A DNA stretch of 64,000 bases, taken from assembly GCF_018139145.2 (NCBI RefSeq), contig NC_059479.1:5146001-5210000 (forward strand). The letters run 5' to 3'. Source of the stretch: Gymnogyps californianus. Its lineage: Eukaryota > Chordata > Aves > Accipitriformes > Cathartidae. The position numbers were made by a program, and so were the translations under genes. Under the pieces are notes generated by a model. It was not told where the DNA came from. It ran no database searches and saw only the letters and a program-made list of their open reading frames with translations. Each line of letters begins with the position of its first letter. The first letter of the stretch is position 1. Below are positions 37,456 through 48,383 of this stretch, piece after piece.

Positions 37456-40400
37456 CTGGGTCAAAGGAAGAAAGACAATTTATCTACATTAACCTATCCT
37501 GTCTCTCCTACCACATATTCAGTAAGATAACAGCATGTTACTAATTGCAGTACCAAGTAAGTCTTCGTATTGTTATGAGAGGAGGAGAAGGAAAAGTACT
37601 TTGTACAAATTTAAAAGTACTCGCCATATGTTCTCCTATTTTTAAGCATTTCTTCACTTTCCTTCTCTCCCCAATCCTGTATCTACACCTCACCTAGTTA
37701 GGAAGCTGCATGGTTGAGTACCTGACCTGAACACATGGATTAATGTTTGTACTAACAAAATGAATGGCATTTTTCAAAGGAATCACAAAGTTTGCAGCAT
37801 ACTATACTCCTTCTCCTGAAAAGAGGAAAGGGAAATGACCTGGGTGCAAAACCTTCTATTAGTATCAAATTTACTGCCAAACAATTTATATACGTAAATC
37901 CAGCTTGTGCCAATTTGAATGTGCCTGATGGACATCAGATAAGAAAAGATAAGAAATTATGTCCATGATCATAATTATCTATCACATAGTCATCAGTAAA
38001 GTACCATAGCAGAATCAGAATAGGTTATCTTTAGCATAAGCTTAATATTTTATCCATTATTAGTTTCATGGTTTCCTCTTTCTCATTTCTTTCCCATATT
38101 AGCATCTAAACAACTTAATATGTTATTTCATAGTATGTCTACATTAAAAAAAAAAAATAGTCAACAGTCTTCCTTGCAAACTAACACAATGTAACATTCT
38201 GCAGAGGGCACCCTCGGTACAGTTAGAACAGATCCCCTTTTTCCACTGCATCTCTCTTCTCCATAACTTTAACTACATAATACTACATTTACAATTGTCA
38301 GAAATATACAATAGGAAAAAGGCTTTCTCTGATGGTAACATTACAGTGTATGATGTAGACCTGTGAAAGAGAACAAAGTATATCTACACAGAGTACAGTC
38401 ACTTTTCAAATATCATCAATGCTTTTTGGCTTAATAACTTATGAATTATTTTGCTGCCAAGAACTCCATACTAATACTAAAGACAGTGTCTATCTGCTAT
38501 TATTATTTTTATTCCATTTTCTTCTGTATTGTTCCTTTGACGGCTTCTATCTATTCAGAGATACGGGAAGAAACTTCTACATTAAGCTAAAGGAGGATTG
38601 CGAGCAAACATGGTTATAGAAGCAGATATCCTACATGGCATAATGTTAAGACTTTTCACTATTTTAACAATGAGTTCTCATAATCAAGACAGGAGCTACT
38701 GTCTATATTGCAGGTGCAAGGAAAGGCTCATTTAAATGTTATCAAAAAGCATATTCTCTCTGCATTGTCTTACTGCTCAAACGGTTCATACTCAATGCAC
38801 TGTTCTTTCTGCTGACACAGCTGCTTCTTTTCCAGCACTGCTGCTATATGACCTTTTTTCTTTTTTTTCCCCTCCTTCAGAACCATTTCTGGGCAGTTTC
38901 ACAAGAATTTTGATTGCTGTTGTAAAGTTTATATCATTTCCATCTGACAGCGGTTTGCTGGCCTTTGTGAAATGAGTCGATGGTCTCAGTTCATTTCCTA
39001 ACAGGCAGGTGTTCACAACTTAAAAACAAAACATCACCTCCATTGGCACAAAGACTTCTAGCCAACAAAGAATGTAAGCATATGCTCACCAATGGGTAAA
39101 ATACATGCTTAAAGAAAATAATAACAGAAAATGAACTCTGGTAGATAATCCTATTACAAAAGATCTGAATGATACTGGTGGATGACTCATGCTTACTATA
39201 GTGAAGCCAGAACTTCAGCGAAAGTGCATGTGGTGACAAAGCTGTGCTGATACAGCTATATCTACAGATATACACTAAGACTGCTTGTGAGCTGAGGAGA
39301 GGAACACATGCAGAAGAAACAAAACTTGAATACTCATCAATGTTGGGAACCTTTACCTTGCTAGCTACTCTAAAACTAAAACCACTTCACTGTGAACTAA
39401 AAGATGTCCTATAACAAAGCAATCCATAAGGCTGTTACATTTTCCCCCATGCATTTTCTTTACCGATTTAAAGATCAGATCCTTTGAGAAAACAGGAAAA
39501 TGTTAGTTAAACTACTTAAATTCACTGTGATAAGGCAGTTTACAGATGGGCACATTATAATCATTCGCCATTAGGAAACTTACTCACCAAACAACAACAT
39601 GCAGTAAAAATTATTTGAGACATTTATTAAGAACACTGCAATCCGAATCTTTGAATCCAATTAAAATCCAACCTTTCTTCCGGAAATGGTCAGGAGCAGA
39701 GTTTAATACCCCTATAAAACTACTAAGATATGTGAATTCAGATGAGTAGCACAATTTCCTCATGAGATACAAACATTTAGTATTGTATCCCTGACTCTTT
39801 TATTTGAAAATAAAAGCAACTTTACACTGACTGCAGAGCATTCTTCTGAGAGTAGCTACTGTTACTTAATTTTATTTCCAGTGTATTTTTCTCAGATTCA
39901 AGGAAAATGACTTGCTCTTACCTTATGTTGATTAAATCATGTCAGCAAGTGTTTTAATTTATGTGTTCTAGCTAGCAAAGTAGAACACAATTTTCATTTT
40001 GGGGTAAGGATAATCATAATTAAAAACACATTAGCTGATGATACCAAACATCCATTCTAAAACAACATTCTACATCATGATTTATGAGTTATGATTTGTC
40101 AGCTAACATATTTTGAAGTAAGACAACTTCATAAGCTGATGAATGGTTTTGATAATACCCCAACTACCCAAAATGGGACACCTAAGACCAGACATTAAGA
40201 ACTCAAAAGATTTTATGGTAGCCAGATCAGGGTACAAATGCAGACAAAAAAAAAATATTCCATAAACATACAAAAACTTAAGCTAAAACCTTCACAAGAA
40301 TTAATGAGTAACCTAACCTGAGATTTCTGACTTCCATTAACAAATAACAATTTCCTGTATTTTCTACAGTTACTGTTACAAAGTTTTCAGGAAAGGAAAA

Positions 40401-43400
40401 TATCTTAAGTAAAGAAAGCCTTCACTTCTCAGTTTGGGGTTTTGTTTTTAGTGTTTTGAACAAGTTTGGACTCACTTCTCATCTTTAGTTATAATTCAAG
40501 TCAGCAGCATTAGATCAGACATGAATCTATATTTTCAGACATTCCTGCTTATCTTAATTTACTGCATTCTTACTGTATTCTGGTGTCTGTGCCCACTACA
40601 GCGAACAGTGCTAACACGGTGAGAGAAGGAACTAAATCTGTAACACTGCTGTGCAATGTTGTAGCATCAGATCTCTAAATATCCCAAGTACCAGGGAACC
40701 TAGAGAAATACAAAGTTCTTCAGCCTTTATGTAAAACCTCTTTATGTAAAACAAAACACTTGAGAAGCATATTTCAAATGGCAACTTCTAAAATAAAGAC
40801 TGAAATACTTTGAAGCTTGGGTGCTGCTTTATCATCCAAGGACAGAGCATCTCCTCTAAAGCAGACTCAGTGTTTTCTATTTCTGTATGGTAAAAATGTC
40901 TTACTGCTATAATAAGAAGCTTAATACTTCTTCACTTATCTACTCATTTGATCTCGTGTTCAAGTTTTTGACATCCTCCACAAGCAAACATATCCCATAT
41001 AGGATGTATTGCTTTAACAGGTATTCATTTTACTGAGCTCCACTATAATTTGTTAGTCTTACATGATGCCTCAAGATGTTTCACACATTCTAAAAAGGAA
41101 GCTAAAAGGGAATAATTTGCATATATTACTTAAGTTGTACATGCTGTAAATATTGATCTACTGATAGAGAGCAAGAGAAAAAGTTGTTCAAAAATTAGCA
41201 TTTGCATTTCTATAGTTTTTAAGAATATTTTTTCAGGATCAATTTTTAAACTTGGTGAAGAGATTACAGCTCTGCTCACCGCTGCAGCTAAAGGCCACTC
41301 AACACTCCACTTCTAGTCTGTGACATTCAATGTGTATTATGGCAATTTACAGATATGAAAACTCTTACTTTTATTCTTTTGGAGTTATTACCAATTCAGC
41401 ACAAACGGTTCAAACCTCAACTACTGCTGTCTGTGTTATGCAGAGACTGAAGCTGCATTACACAGTTTTGACCTGGTATTTTAGCCAACTCCCACTAACT
41501 CTCAAGGATGATGCACAGATACTCTTGTGTAATGTTCTGAATAACTTTGAAGTCTTTTCTCCCCTCAGAAGTGAGAAGCTGTTATTTATCTAATGCCCGA
41601 GAACAAAAAGTAACAATAAAAAAGCCTTCATCTCACCCTCCACAATCACTATCCATTTTGGAAACGTTCTGGTAGAGGATTGCAAATCTCAGGAAATATG
41701 AATAAGCATAAACAGGATTCAGCTAGAGAAGCGATCACAGTATATATTAGATCAGAATAAAATGTCAGTCATTTAAAAAGCCTACTGTCAGATGTGACAA
41801 ATACATGAGGCCTAGGAGTGCATGTTCTTTTCACTTCACAAGCAGAGAGCACATAAAATCGACAAGGCTAGTGTACCATTCTGGTTAGCAATGCGATTGC
41901 CAATGTTAATAAAAAGCACGTTAGATAAAATGTACCAAGTATTCCATGGACTGCTCACAATGCATCAGTACCTTAATCACAAAGCATGGAAGAAGGAGGT
42001 GAAAAAACACCTTTGGGACAATATCTGTCTTCCAAAAGGTAAATGGTTCCTCACCATCAGCCCAAGCCTTTCCCCGTCCCAGCGCCACACACATTTTCCT
42101 TTTTGTCCTTCTTTCTCTCTGTTCTTCCCATAGAGTTTTCTGGCTGTCCTCAACACTCCTCTATGCACGGCTTCTCTCCTCCTTAAATGACTGCCTATAC
42201 TGAACTTACTAACACCTTCACAGCTCCCCACAAAACCACGTCTTGTTTCCTCATTCTCTGGTAGGCTTCTTTTCCTAATTCTCTCTCTCCTGGAATAGGC
42301 AGCTACACAGCACAGGAGAAATGCCTCCTAGCTGCCACCCGGAGAAAGTGATTTAATTTTGAATTTAAATTTCAAAAATCAAATTAAAATTCCAATCATG
42401 ATAACCTTACTCCACCTCTGGGAGGGCCACACAAATAAATAAAAATAAATAAACCCCAGAAACTCTAAATAAGGATTGAGTGCCATTTCAGAAGACAGAA
42501 GAAAGTCCCATTGCCCTGAATCCAAGGGATTCACCTCAACTAATACTAGATACGTCACTAAGGTTCCCAGAGAGAAGGTGAGTCACCATACAGCTATGCA
42601 CTACACAGGTGGCCCTGGAGAGGACTCTCTTCTTACTGGCATCACTGGTGCCTGAAATTAGGTGTGATACTGTATCCCTCTTATCTCTTTCAAGCACACA
42701 GAGAACCCCCATCTGAACACCCTGATATTTTTACCTCTCAAGAATTGTCTATACACCAAGAATTATTAGACAAATATCATACTTTCCTCCGAAAATAGTT
42801 GGATTTGTCCAACTTGATGAAAATTTTAACATTATGTCATATATTACCAATAATGAAACACCCCTAGGAATAACTAAAAGTTATGACTGATTCAACCACA
42901 GAGCTGGACAGCAGTTGCATACAACCTTACTTTTTGTTTTCAATCTTTGTTCAAAATGTAGTGCCTCTTTACTGAAAATGTCCAATGTGCTATTTCACAT
43001 TACAACAGAACAAAACACTTTTCTTCTACCAGAGAATACTGCTGGGCCCCATTTTTCATTGCTTGGATTTTTATTTTTAAGGTTTTTCCACCCAAGCAGA
43101 TGCTTTTGCTCTGACAGCATTTAATAACAAGTTTGACCTTGGAGTGTGTAAGTTTAAATGATTTCAGAGTACGCTGCAGCAGAAAATCAGAGGCCAGGGA
43201 TTCTTTTCCTTATTTGAATTTTATTATTTTGGGAGAAGGGGGAATCCCTTGTTTCACAGAAGAAATTACTTTTGAGCCACAGTGTGAAGACTTTTTGCAT
43301 GAGTGCATGAAGAGCCACAACTTTTTATGCTTACTGCAGTTGATACATGATTTGTCACCATTGCCAAAAGTAACTTAGCTAACTCCTCCTGGGAATATCC

Positions 43401-45149
43401 CTGCAAATATAGTAAAGAAAGCTGAGAAGAACTGGTTGAGCATCGTCCCTTCCTGACAGTCCTGGGGGCTGGTACAGCTTAAAGAAGCTTTGTGAGACTG
43501 CAATCCAGCCCTTTATTTTTCTAGTGGATTCATGTCCAGCATTCCCTCTGTGGAATCCATCCTCATTATCAGGCATCATTCCCAAGAAAGGTACAGGTTG
43601 TAATGAAGAACTATCATTGACTACAATTTGCTGTATTTTATGGGTGGACTGAAACATAAACAATTCATTATACCTGAAGAGTCAAATATGCAAGTATTTA
43701 ATATAGATGAACTTCCAAAATTGATCCTATTCACGTATTTTGGGCTTCGTTCATTTCTCAATTTCCTATAAACACCACACAAACTTTGAGAAATATTAAA
43801 GACACACACAGAGTAACTATTTCATTTTAATGCTAAGTAAGAATGAAAATTAATTTTTGTTGCTGAATAGGAAAAAAGCTACTGTGGTGTAAAAATACTG
43901 TTTGGTATGTTTGTCTCAGTTATTACATAATTCAAAGATTAAATTATCTTTGCCTAGAGCTGCATTAATCTTTTTTCCCCCTAAAATAATACCATCCCAA
44001 CTACAAGAGTGTAGATACAACAGTGGGACATGGTTCCTGACAGTCTAATCATTGGTTCACCTAACGATATTCACAGGGAGTCAAAATGTTGCTGTTAAAT
44101 CACTGCCCTTCCCTATTCTAAAAAGCCACCAGGTGAGCTGTTTCAGTAGTAATAACAATGGAAAACACCACAGAAGAATTTATTGTCAACAGATCTGCAG
44201 AGAAAAGCAACACTGCAGACACAGTATTGACTGCTGTAGGAAAAAACATTTCAGATGTACTCTGCATTGGACTTTCACAAACCCTCTTATGTAACGTGGA
44301 ATAATGTTACATTTTATGGACATTCTATTTTCATGAAAAAATGCTCCCTAAATTCATGGGTTATTAATGTTCTGTACTGATCTAAAGCAATTTGAATGCA
44401 TATGACATGTTCACTATGGTAACTATTATACAAAGAAAAGGCACTGATCTCCAGATAGGACCCCCTTTTTCCACAAGTAAGCATGAAAGTATATACAAAT
44501 TCTGCAAAAAATTGTTTTGTTGGTGTATCATACAAACCTACAAATAGGAGAGGAGAAAAAGACGGGAGAAGAAAAATAAAAACAGAACCAAAGACAAGTC
44601 AGGTAATTTGACCTTTTTGTTCTCTGTCCTGGAAAATAAAGATGATGAAAGAAATTATACTCCTTTAGTTGTTCATAAATCATCTTCTATTTGATAATGA
44701 GATTTCCCATTCAAACCTCTCAATAATTGTGATTTACATTCAGAGTTACAGTTTACCAATGCCACTCATAAATGGCAGTTAAAAACATCAAATCTACAGT
44801 GACTGTCACTAGACATTTCTGTTTCTAACAAAAGTATTGCTTAAAAAAAATTCAAATGCCTGTGCATTTAAAAATATCAACATAATTACAAAGAAAAAGC
44901 CATAGATGAAACAAAAGGCATCAAAAGCATTGCATTTAATATGTATTTTTTAAATTGTGTATTTAACTCACAGTCATTGCAAAAACCATTAAAATTCACA
45001 AATGTCAACTACTAGCTCTTCTCTAAGACCTCACAGGGAAAGATGCGCGAGGGCAGGCATCCTCCATGTACCACTATCCTCACCCAAGAGCAGATGGATT
45101 CTCTCCATTTGTTGTCCATGGTCTCCCCAGATGTTACTGAAACATTTGA
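37456..45149. other. Non-coding, possibly intronic
   Basis: This would be intronic if the two flanking minus-strand exon candidates are real. Contents are a pyrimidine-rich stretch at about 42040-42300, an AAAT-type microsatellite at about 42434-42455, and acceptor-like tracts at about 37810-37835 (minus strand) and 38856-38880 (plus strand) whose following frames soon stop. No gene is supported. Confidence 0.5.
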
Positions 45150-45815
45150 TCTCAAACTAAGAGCCCTAAATACAACATGTACTGTCAAGTTCTGACTATT
45201 CCCAAAGACAGAGAGACCATAATTTCTCCGGGCAACTTGTTCCAGTGCTTGTATCATTCTCACCCTAAAAAAGTTCTGTCTTACAGAATTTCTTGTATTT
45301 TCGTTTAGTCCCACTGCCTCTTGCCACCCTCATCGTTATCCAATTTGGTATTTATACACATCGACAAAATCCCCCCAGAGCCTTCTCGTTTTGAGGCTAA
45401 ACAATCCCAGCTTTCTCAGCCTCTCTTCATATGACAGAGCCAGACACAGCACACCAGACACGTCTCGCCAATGCCGAGTAGAGGGGAAGAATTGCCTCCC
45501 TTGACCCACTGGCAATGCTCTTCCTAATACAGCCAAGGATGCTGTTGGCTGCCTCAACTGCAAGGGCAGATTGCTGGCCCATGGACCACTTGTCCACCAA
45601 GACACCCCCAGGTATTTTTCTGCAAAGCTGCTTGCCAGCCAGTCAGCCCCCAGCCTGTACTGGTGATGGGATTATTCCTCCCCAGGTATAGGACTGCACA
45701 TTCCCTTTTGGTGAACTTCGTAACATTCTTGTTTGCCCATTTCTCCAGCCTGTCGAGATCACTTTGAACAGCACTACAACTATCTGGTGCTTCTTCATTT
45801 CCAATACATACAGAC
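45150..45815 (-). mobile_element. CR1 LINE fragment: 3' part of the reverse-transcriptase ORF plus 3' region, with internal deletion
   Basis: On the minus strand, the 5' part reads as the CR1 ORF2 C-terminal region: LDRLEKWANKNVTKF, CAVLYLGRNNP, then after a frame break residues matching the usual 'Q..ALA...AN.ILG.I' stretch. A later frame resumes at YEERLRKLGLFSLKTRRL and GDFVDVYKY, followed by the 3' block 'ggtgagaatgatacaagcac' and 'tggaacaagttgccc'. About 100 bases expected between 'LYSAL' and 'YEERL' are missing, so the copy carries an internal deletion as well as frameshifts and 5' truncation. The canonical CR1 3' hairpin and octamer tail are not recognisable, so the 45150 boundary is approximate. 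It is a dead copy with no intact enzyme. Confidence 0.9.
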
Positions 45816-47004
45816 AACATACAAGTCTATGACAGTAATGGCACTTCACTTTATGAACAAGCTTTTTATCAAACAAATACTACTTTCTGCAGTAGAGATA
45901 ATTTATTCTTTGTGTATAATTGATTTGTGCCTGCACTTAAAAATGTCTTTTGAAATCCATATTATAACTAATACTGTCACACAATAAAAAGCAACACTTT
46001 TAATTTAAAGTTAATTATTTTCCATTATTCAACATTAGTAGACAAGGCAAGAACTCTAGCTTAGTGCCAGAACATAAAAGAAGTTATTCTGAACTTATAA
46101 TACATGGGTTTAACAGCTTAATGTCAAGAAGCAATACTGTAAATTAAAAACTAAGTAAAAGGATTATAGTATCTCATATTTAGAAATTTCACATGACTAC
46201 AGATAATTAAGGCAAGTGAAATATTTTTGCAGCATTGTCCTGAAATCTGCAATTATAAAGAAAGTATTTTACAGCAATAGCACAGTATTCTGTAATAACA
46301 CTTTAGACATAACATCACTATGGCATTTGAGACACCTACCGCAATATACTGCTGCATTTTTCAAGGTTTTGTAGGAGGTATTTCTATTTCTTTCTTCCTT
46401 TTGTCATTACTACAAGACAGCTCGCTTCACCCAGCTTATCTAAACCACAGTTGGAATTGGTAAATCACAGGTATGACAGAGAAAGGGAACTTCATTCACT
46501 GCAGGTATGTAAAGGTGCTACTTTTGAGGCCTCTTAAGTGACTGTTTCAGAAATAGAAACCACATGTGGGCAGCATATGATTCTCTGCAGCTACTTCAAA
46601 TTTGAAGAATAAAAATTCTTCATAAGATGTGAAATAATTTGTGTTGACTTTCTGCAAATGCAAAAAGTTTTCAAAATGAACAAAACACCTGGAAATGAGT
46701 ACCATCTCATTTTGAAGGTATTTATCCTCCAAAGAAAAACCATCCTCACAGTAGGCTAGAAGACAACTAATACTAAACTTTAGAGATGGAGAACTGTGAT
46801 CCCATATGGAGATTATGGAAGAAATGTAAAAGATAGTTTTTCAGTCTTTGTGTATTCCTTATGCCTCAGATTACGCCTATTCAGAAATCTCTGTCAAGAA
46901 AGTCACCCACAGGAAAGAGCTCCTGCTGGGAAGTTCCCATCAGACAATACAATTAGAAGTACTCCATGATCTGCATTCTCATGTAGATTTGGATTTGCAC
47001 TTAC
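45816..47004. other. Non-coding; no gene recognised
   Basis: AT-rich sequence between the CR1 fragment and the exon candidate. The plus-strand frame at 46848-47090 is antisense to that candidate and has no supporting signal. Confidence 0.5.
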
Positions 47005-47151
47005 CCCTTTTCCCTTACCAGCTTGGAAAGTATTGGCTTTTACGGGGAGTTTTCTCTTTGAAGTCTCTGGAGTTGTCCAGGCAGCTTTAACACCCCCATC
47101 TCCTCCAAGAAGTATTCTATTCTCTCCTTCAACAGAGTATTGGGCACTCTC
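47005..47151 (-). other. Candidate internal exon of an unrecognised minus-strand gene
   Basis: On the minus strand, a long pyrimidine tract (ctttctttctttcattag) precedes 147 bases ending GGG and followed by GTAAGT, a consensus donor. An alternative donor (CTG, then GTAAGG) lies 14 bases earlier, at 47019. With the longer form one frame is open for exactly 49 codons (phase 0 to 0), beginning ESAQYSVEGE and including GGDGGVKAAWTTPETSKRK. A second frame is also open for 36 codons before a TAA. The acceptor tract coincides with a GAAA microsatellite, which weakens it as evidence. Phase agrees with the candidate exon at 37326-37455. No family is recognised. Confidence 0.27.
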
Positions 47152-47154
47152 CTA

Positions 47155-47181
47155 ATGAAAGAAAGAAAGAAAAAAAAAAGG
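47155..47181. repeat. GAAA/poly-A microsatellite
   Basis: Repeated gaaa units run into a pure A tract. On the minus strand it forms the pyrimidine tract of the exon candidate ending at 47151. Confidence 0.85.
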
Positions 47182-48036
47182 TAGGTTTCACTGACTTAAT
47201 TATGTAAGTATGTCCTTGTTAGACTAAGACTCATCTACAACAATTAACCCCTTGTCTCAATAAGATGTATGATGTTGCTCCTCCCTCCCTTCCCCTGGCC
47301 CATTTGCTACTGTTCGGCATGTTTCACTGGACCTTAGTGATCTCCTATCAGTTCGAACATTAAAGACATACATGACACATGCGCATAATTATATATATAC
47401 ACCCCATTACTGGCTCTTAACTGAGGAGAGACATGATGGCAGTTAACTGCTTTAGGCTGCCTGACTGTATAGTTCTCATAGCATTAAGAGATATTTAAAG
47501 AAACCAACTCACATTTACTTCCACCAAAGCATAAACCCACAAGTCCACAAACCCCACGACATAAATTACTACATTCGTGGCATATGGTTGCTTTTTTTGA
47601 CAGAATGTGTTCAGATCTATTCAGTCACTCAATCAATTCTCCCTTCATAGTGCACAGATTGTAATCATTTCATAGCCTCATATTCTACATCTAATATACC
47701 ATAACTGCTGATTAAAACAACCAACTCCAAAAGATTTTCATCTTATTTTAAGAATATACACCGTCTCGGTTTTGGCTGGGATAGAGTTAATTTTCTTCCT
47801 AGTAGCTGGTACAGTGCTGGGTTTTGGATTTAATAGGAAAATAATGTTGATGATAACACAGTAATGTTTTTAGTTGTTGCTAGGAAGTGTTTATACTAAG
47901 TCAAGGATTTTTCAGCTTCTCATGCCCAGCCAGCAAGAAGGCTGGAGGGGCACAAGAAGTTGGGAGGGGACACAGCCAGGACAGCTGACCCAAACTGGCC
48001 AAAGGGATATTCCATACCATATGATGTCATGCCCAG

Positions 48037-48044
48037 TATATAAA
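48037..48044 (+). promoter_or_regulatory. LTR TATA box (copy 3)
   Basis: TATATAAA follows gcccag, as in the other two copies. Confidence 0.6.
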
Positions 48045-48216
48045 CTGGGGGGAGTTGGCCGGGAGGGGCAGATTGCTGCTCAGGAACTAACTGGGCATCG
48101 GTCAGCAAGTGGTGAACAATTGCATTGTGCATCACTTGTTTTGTATATTCTAATTCTTCTAGTATTATTGTCATTTTATCATTATAATGATCATTATTTT
48201 CCTTCCTTTCTGTCCT

Positions 48217-48222
48217 ATTAAA
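48217..48222 (+). promoter_or_regulatory. LTR polyadenylation signal ATTAAA (copy 3)
   Basis: ATTAAA precedes 'ctgtctttatctctgccca', homologous to copy 2, about 175 bp downstream of the TATA box. Confidence 0.55.
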
Positions 48223-48363
48223 CTGTCTTTATCTCTGCCCACGAGGGGTTTTTTTTTTCAATTCTCTCCCCCAGCCCCCCGGGTGGGGGGAGTGAGCGAG
48301 TGGCTGCGTGGTGCTCAGTTGCCAGCTGGGGTTAAACCAGGACATACACTGTGTATGTAGCGG

Positions 48364-48383
48364 GTGTGTGTGTGTGTGTGTGT
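48364..48383. repeat. (GT)10 microsatellite
   Basis: Ten perfect GT units, 15 bp beyond the right target duplication of LTR copy 3. Likely length-polymorphic. Confidence 0.95.

Larger units (their letters stand above)
47762..48344 (+). mobile_element. Solo LTR, ERVL-like endogenous retrovirus (copy 3)
   Basis: This 583-bp LTR is collinear with copies 1 and 2. It starts cgtctcggttttggctggga, so the terminal TG has decayed to CG, and it ends aaaccaggaca. It keeps the 'gccaaagggatattccatacc' block, the TATA box, a gggaggggcagattgctgctc block and the polyadenylation hexamer. A short insertion relative to copy 2 lies in the 'gctcaggaactaactgggcatcggtcag' region. It has no internal provirus sequence. 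Frames inside it, such as 47874-48221 on the plus strand, are not genes. Confidence 0.93.
47757..48349 (+). repeat. 5-bp target site duplication around solo LTR copy 3
   Basis: The bases tacac occur at 47757-47761 and 48345-48349, perfectly matched and abutting the LTR. This fixes its ends and shows an independent insertion. Confidence 0.88.

Noticed and set aside
37720..37826. Strong minus-strand acceptor (ccctttcctcttttcag) upstream of the 37.4 kb exon candidate
   Set aside because: All three frames stop before the next usable donor.
47874..48221. 115-codon plus-strand frame
   Set aside because: It lies entirely inside solo LTR copy 3, a non-coding repeat.
32427..48344. LTR copies 2 and 3 as the two ends of one large provirus
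   Set aside because: Each has its own target duplication, the interval is about 14.7 kb, and no retroviral gene remnant is visible between them.
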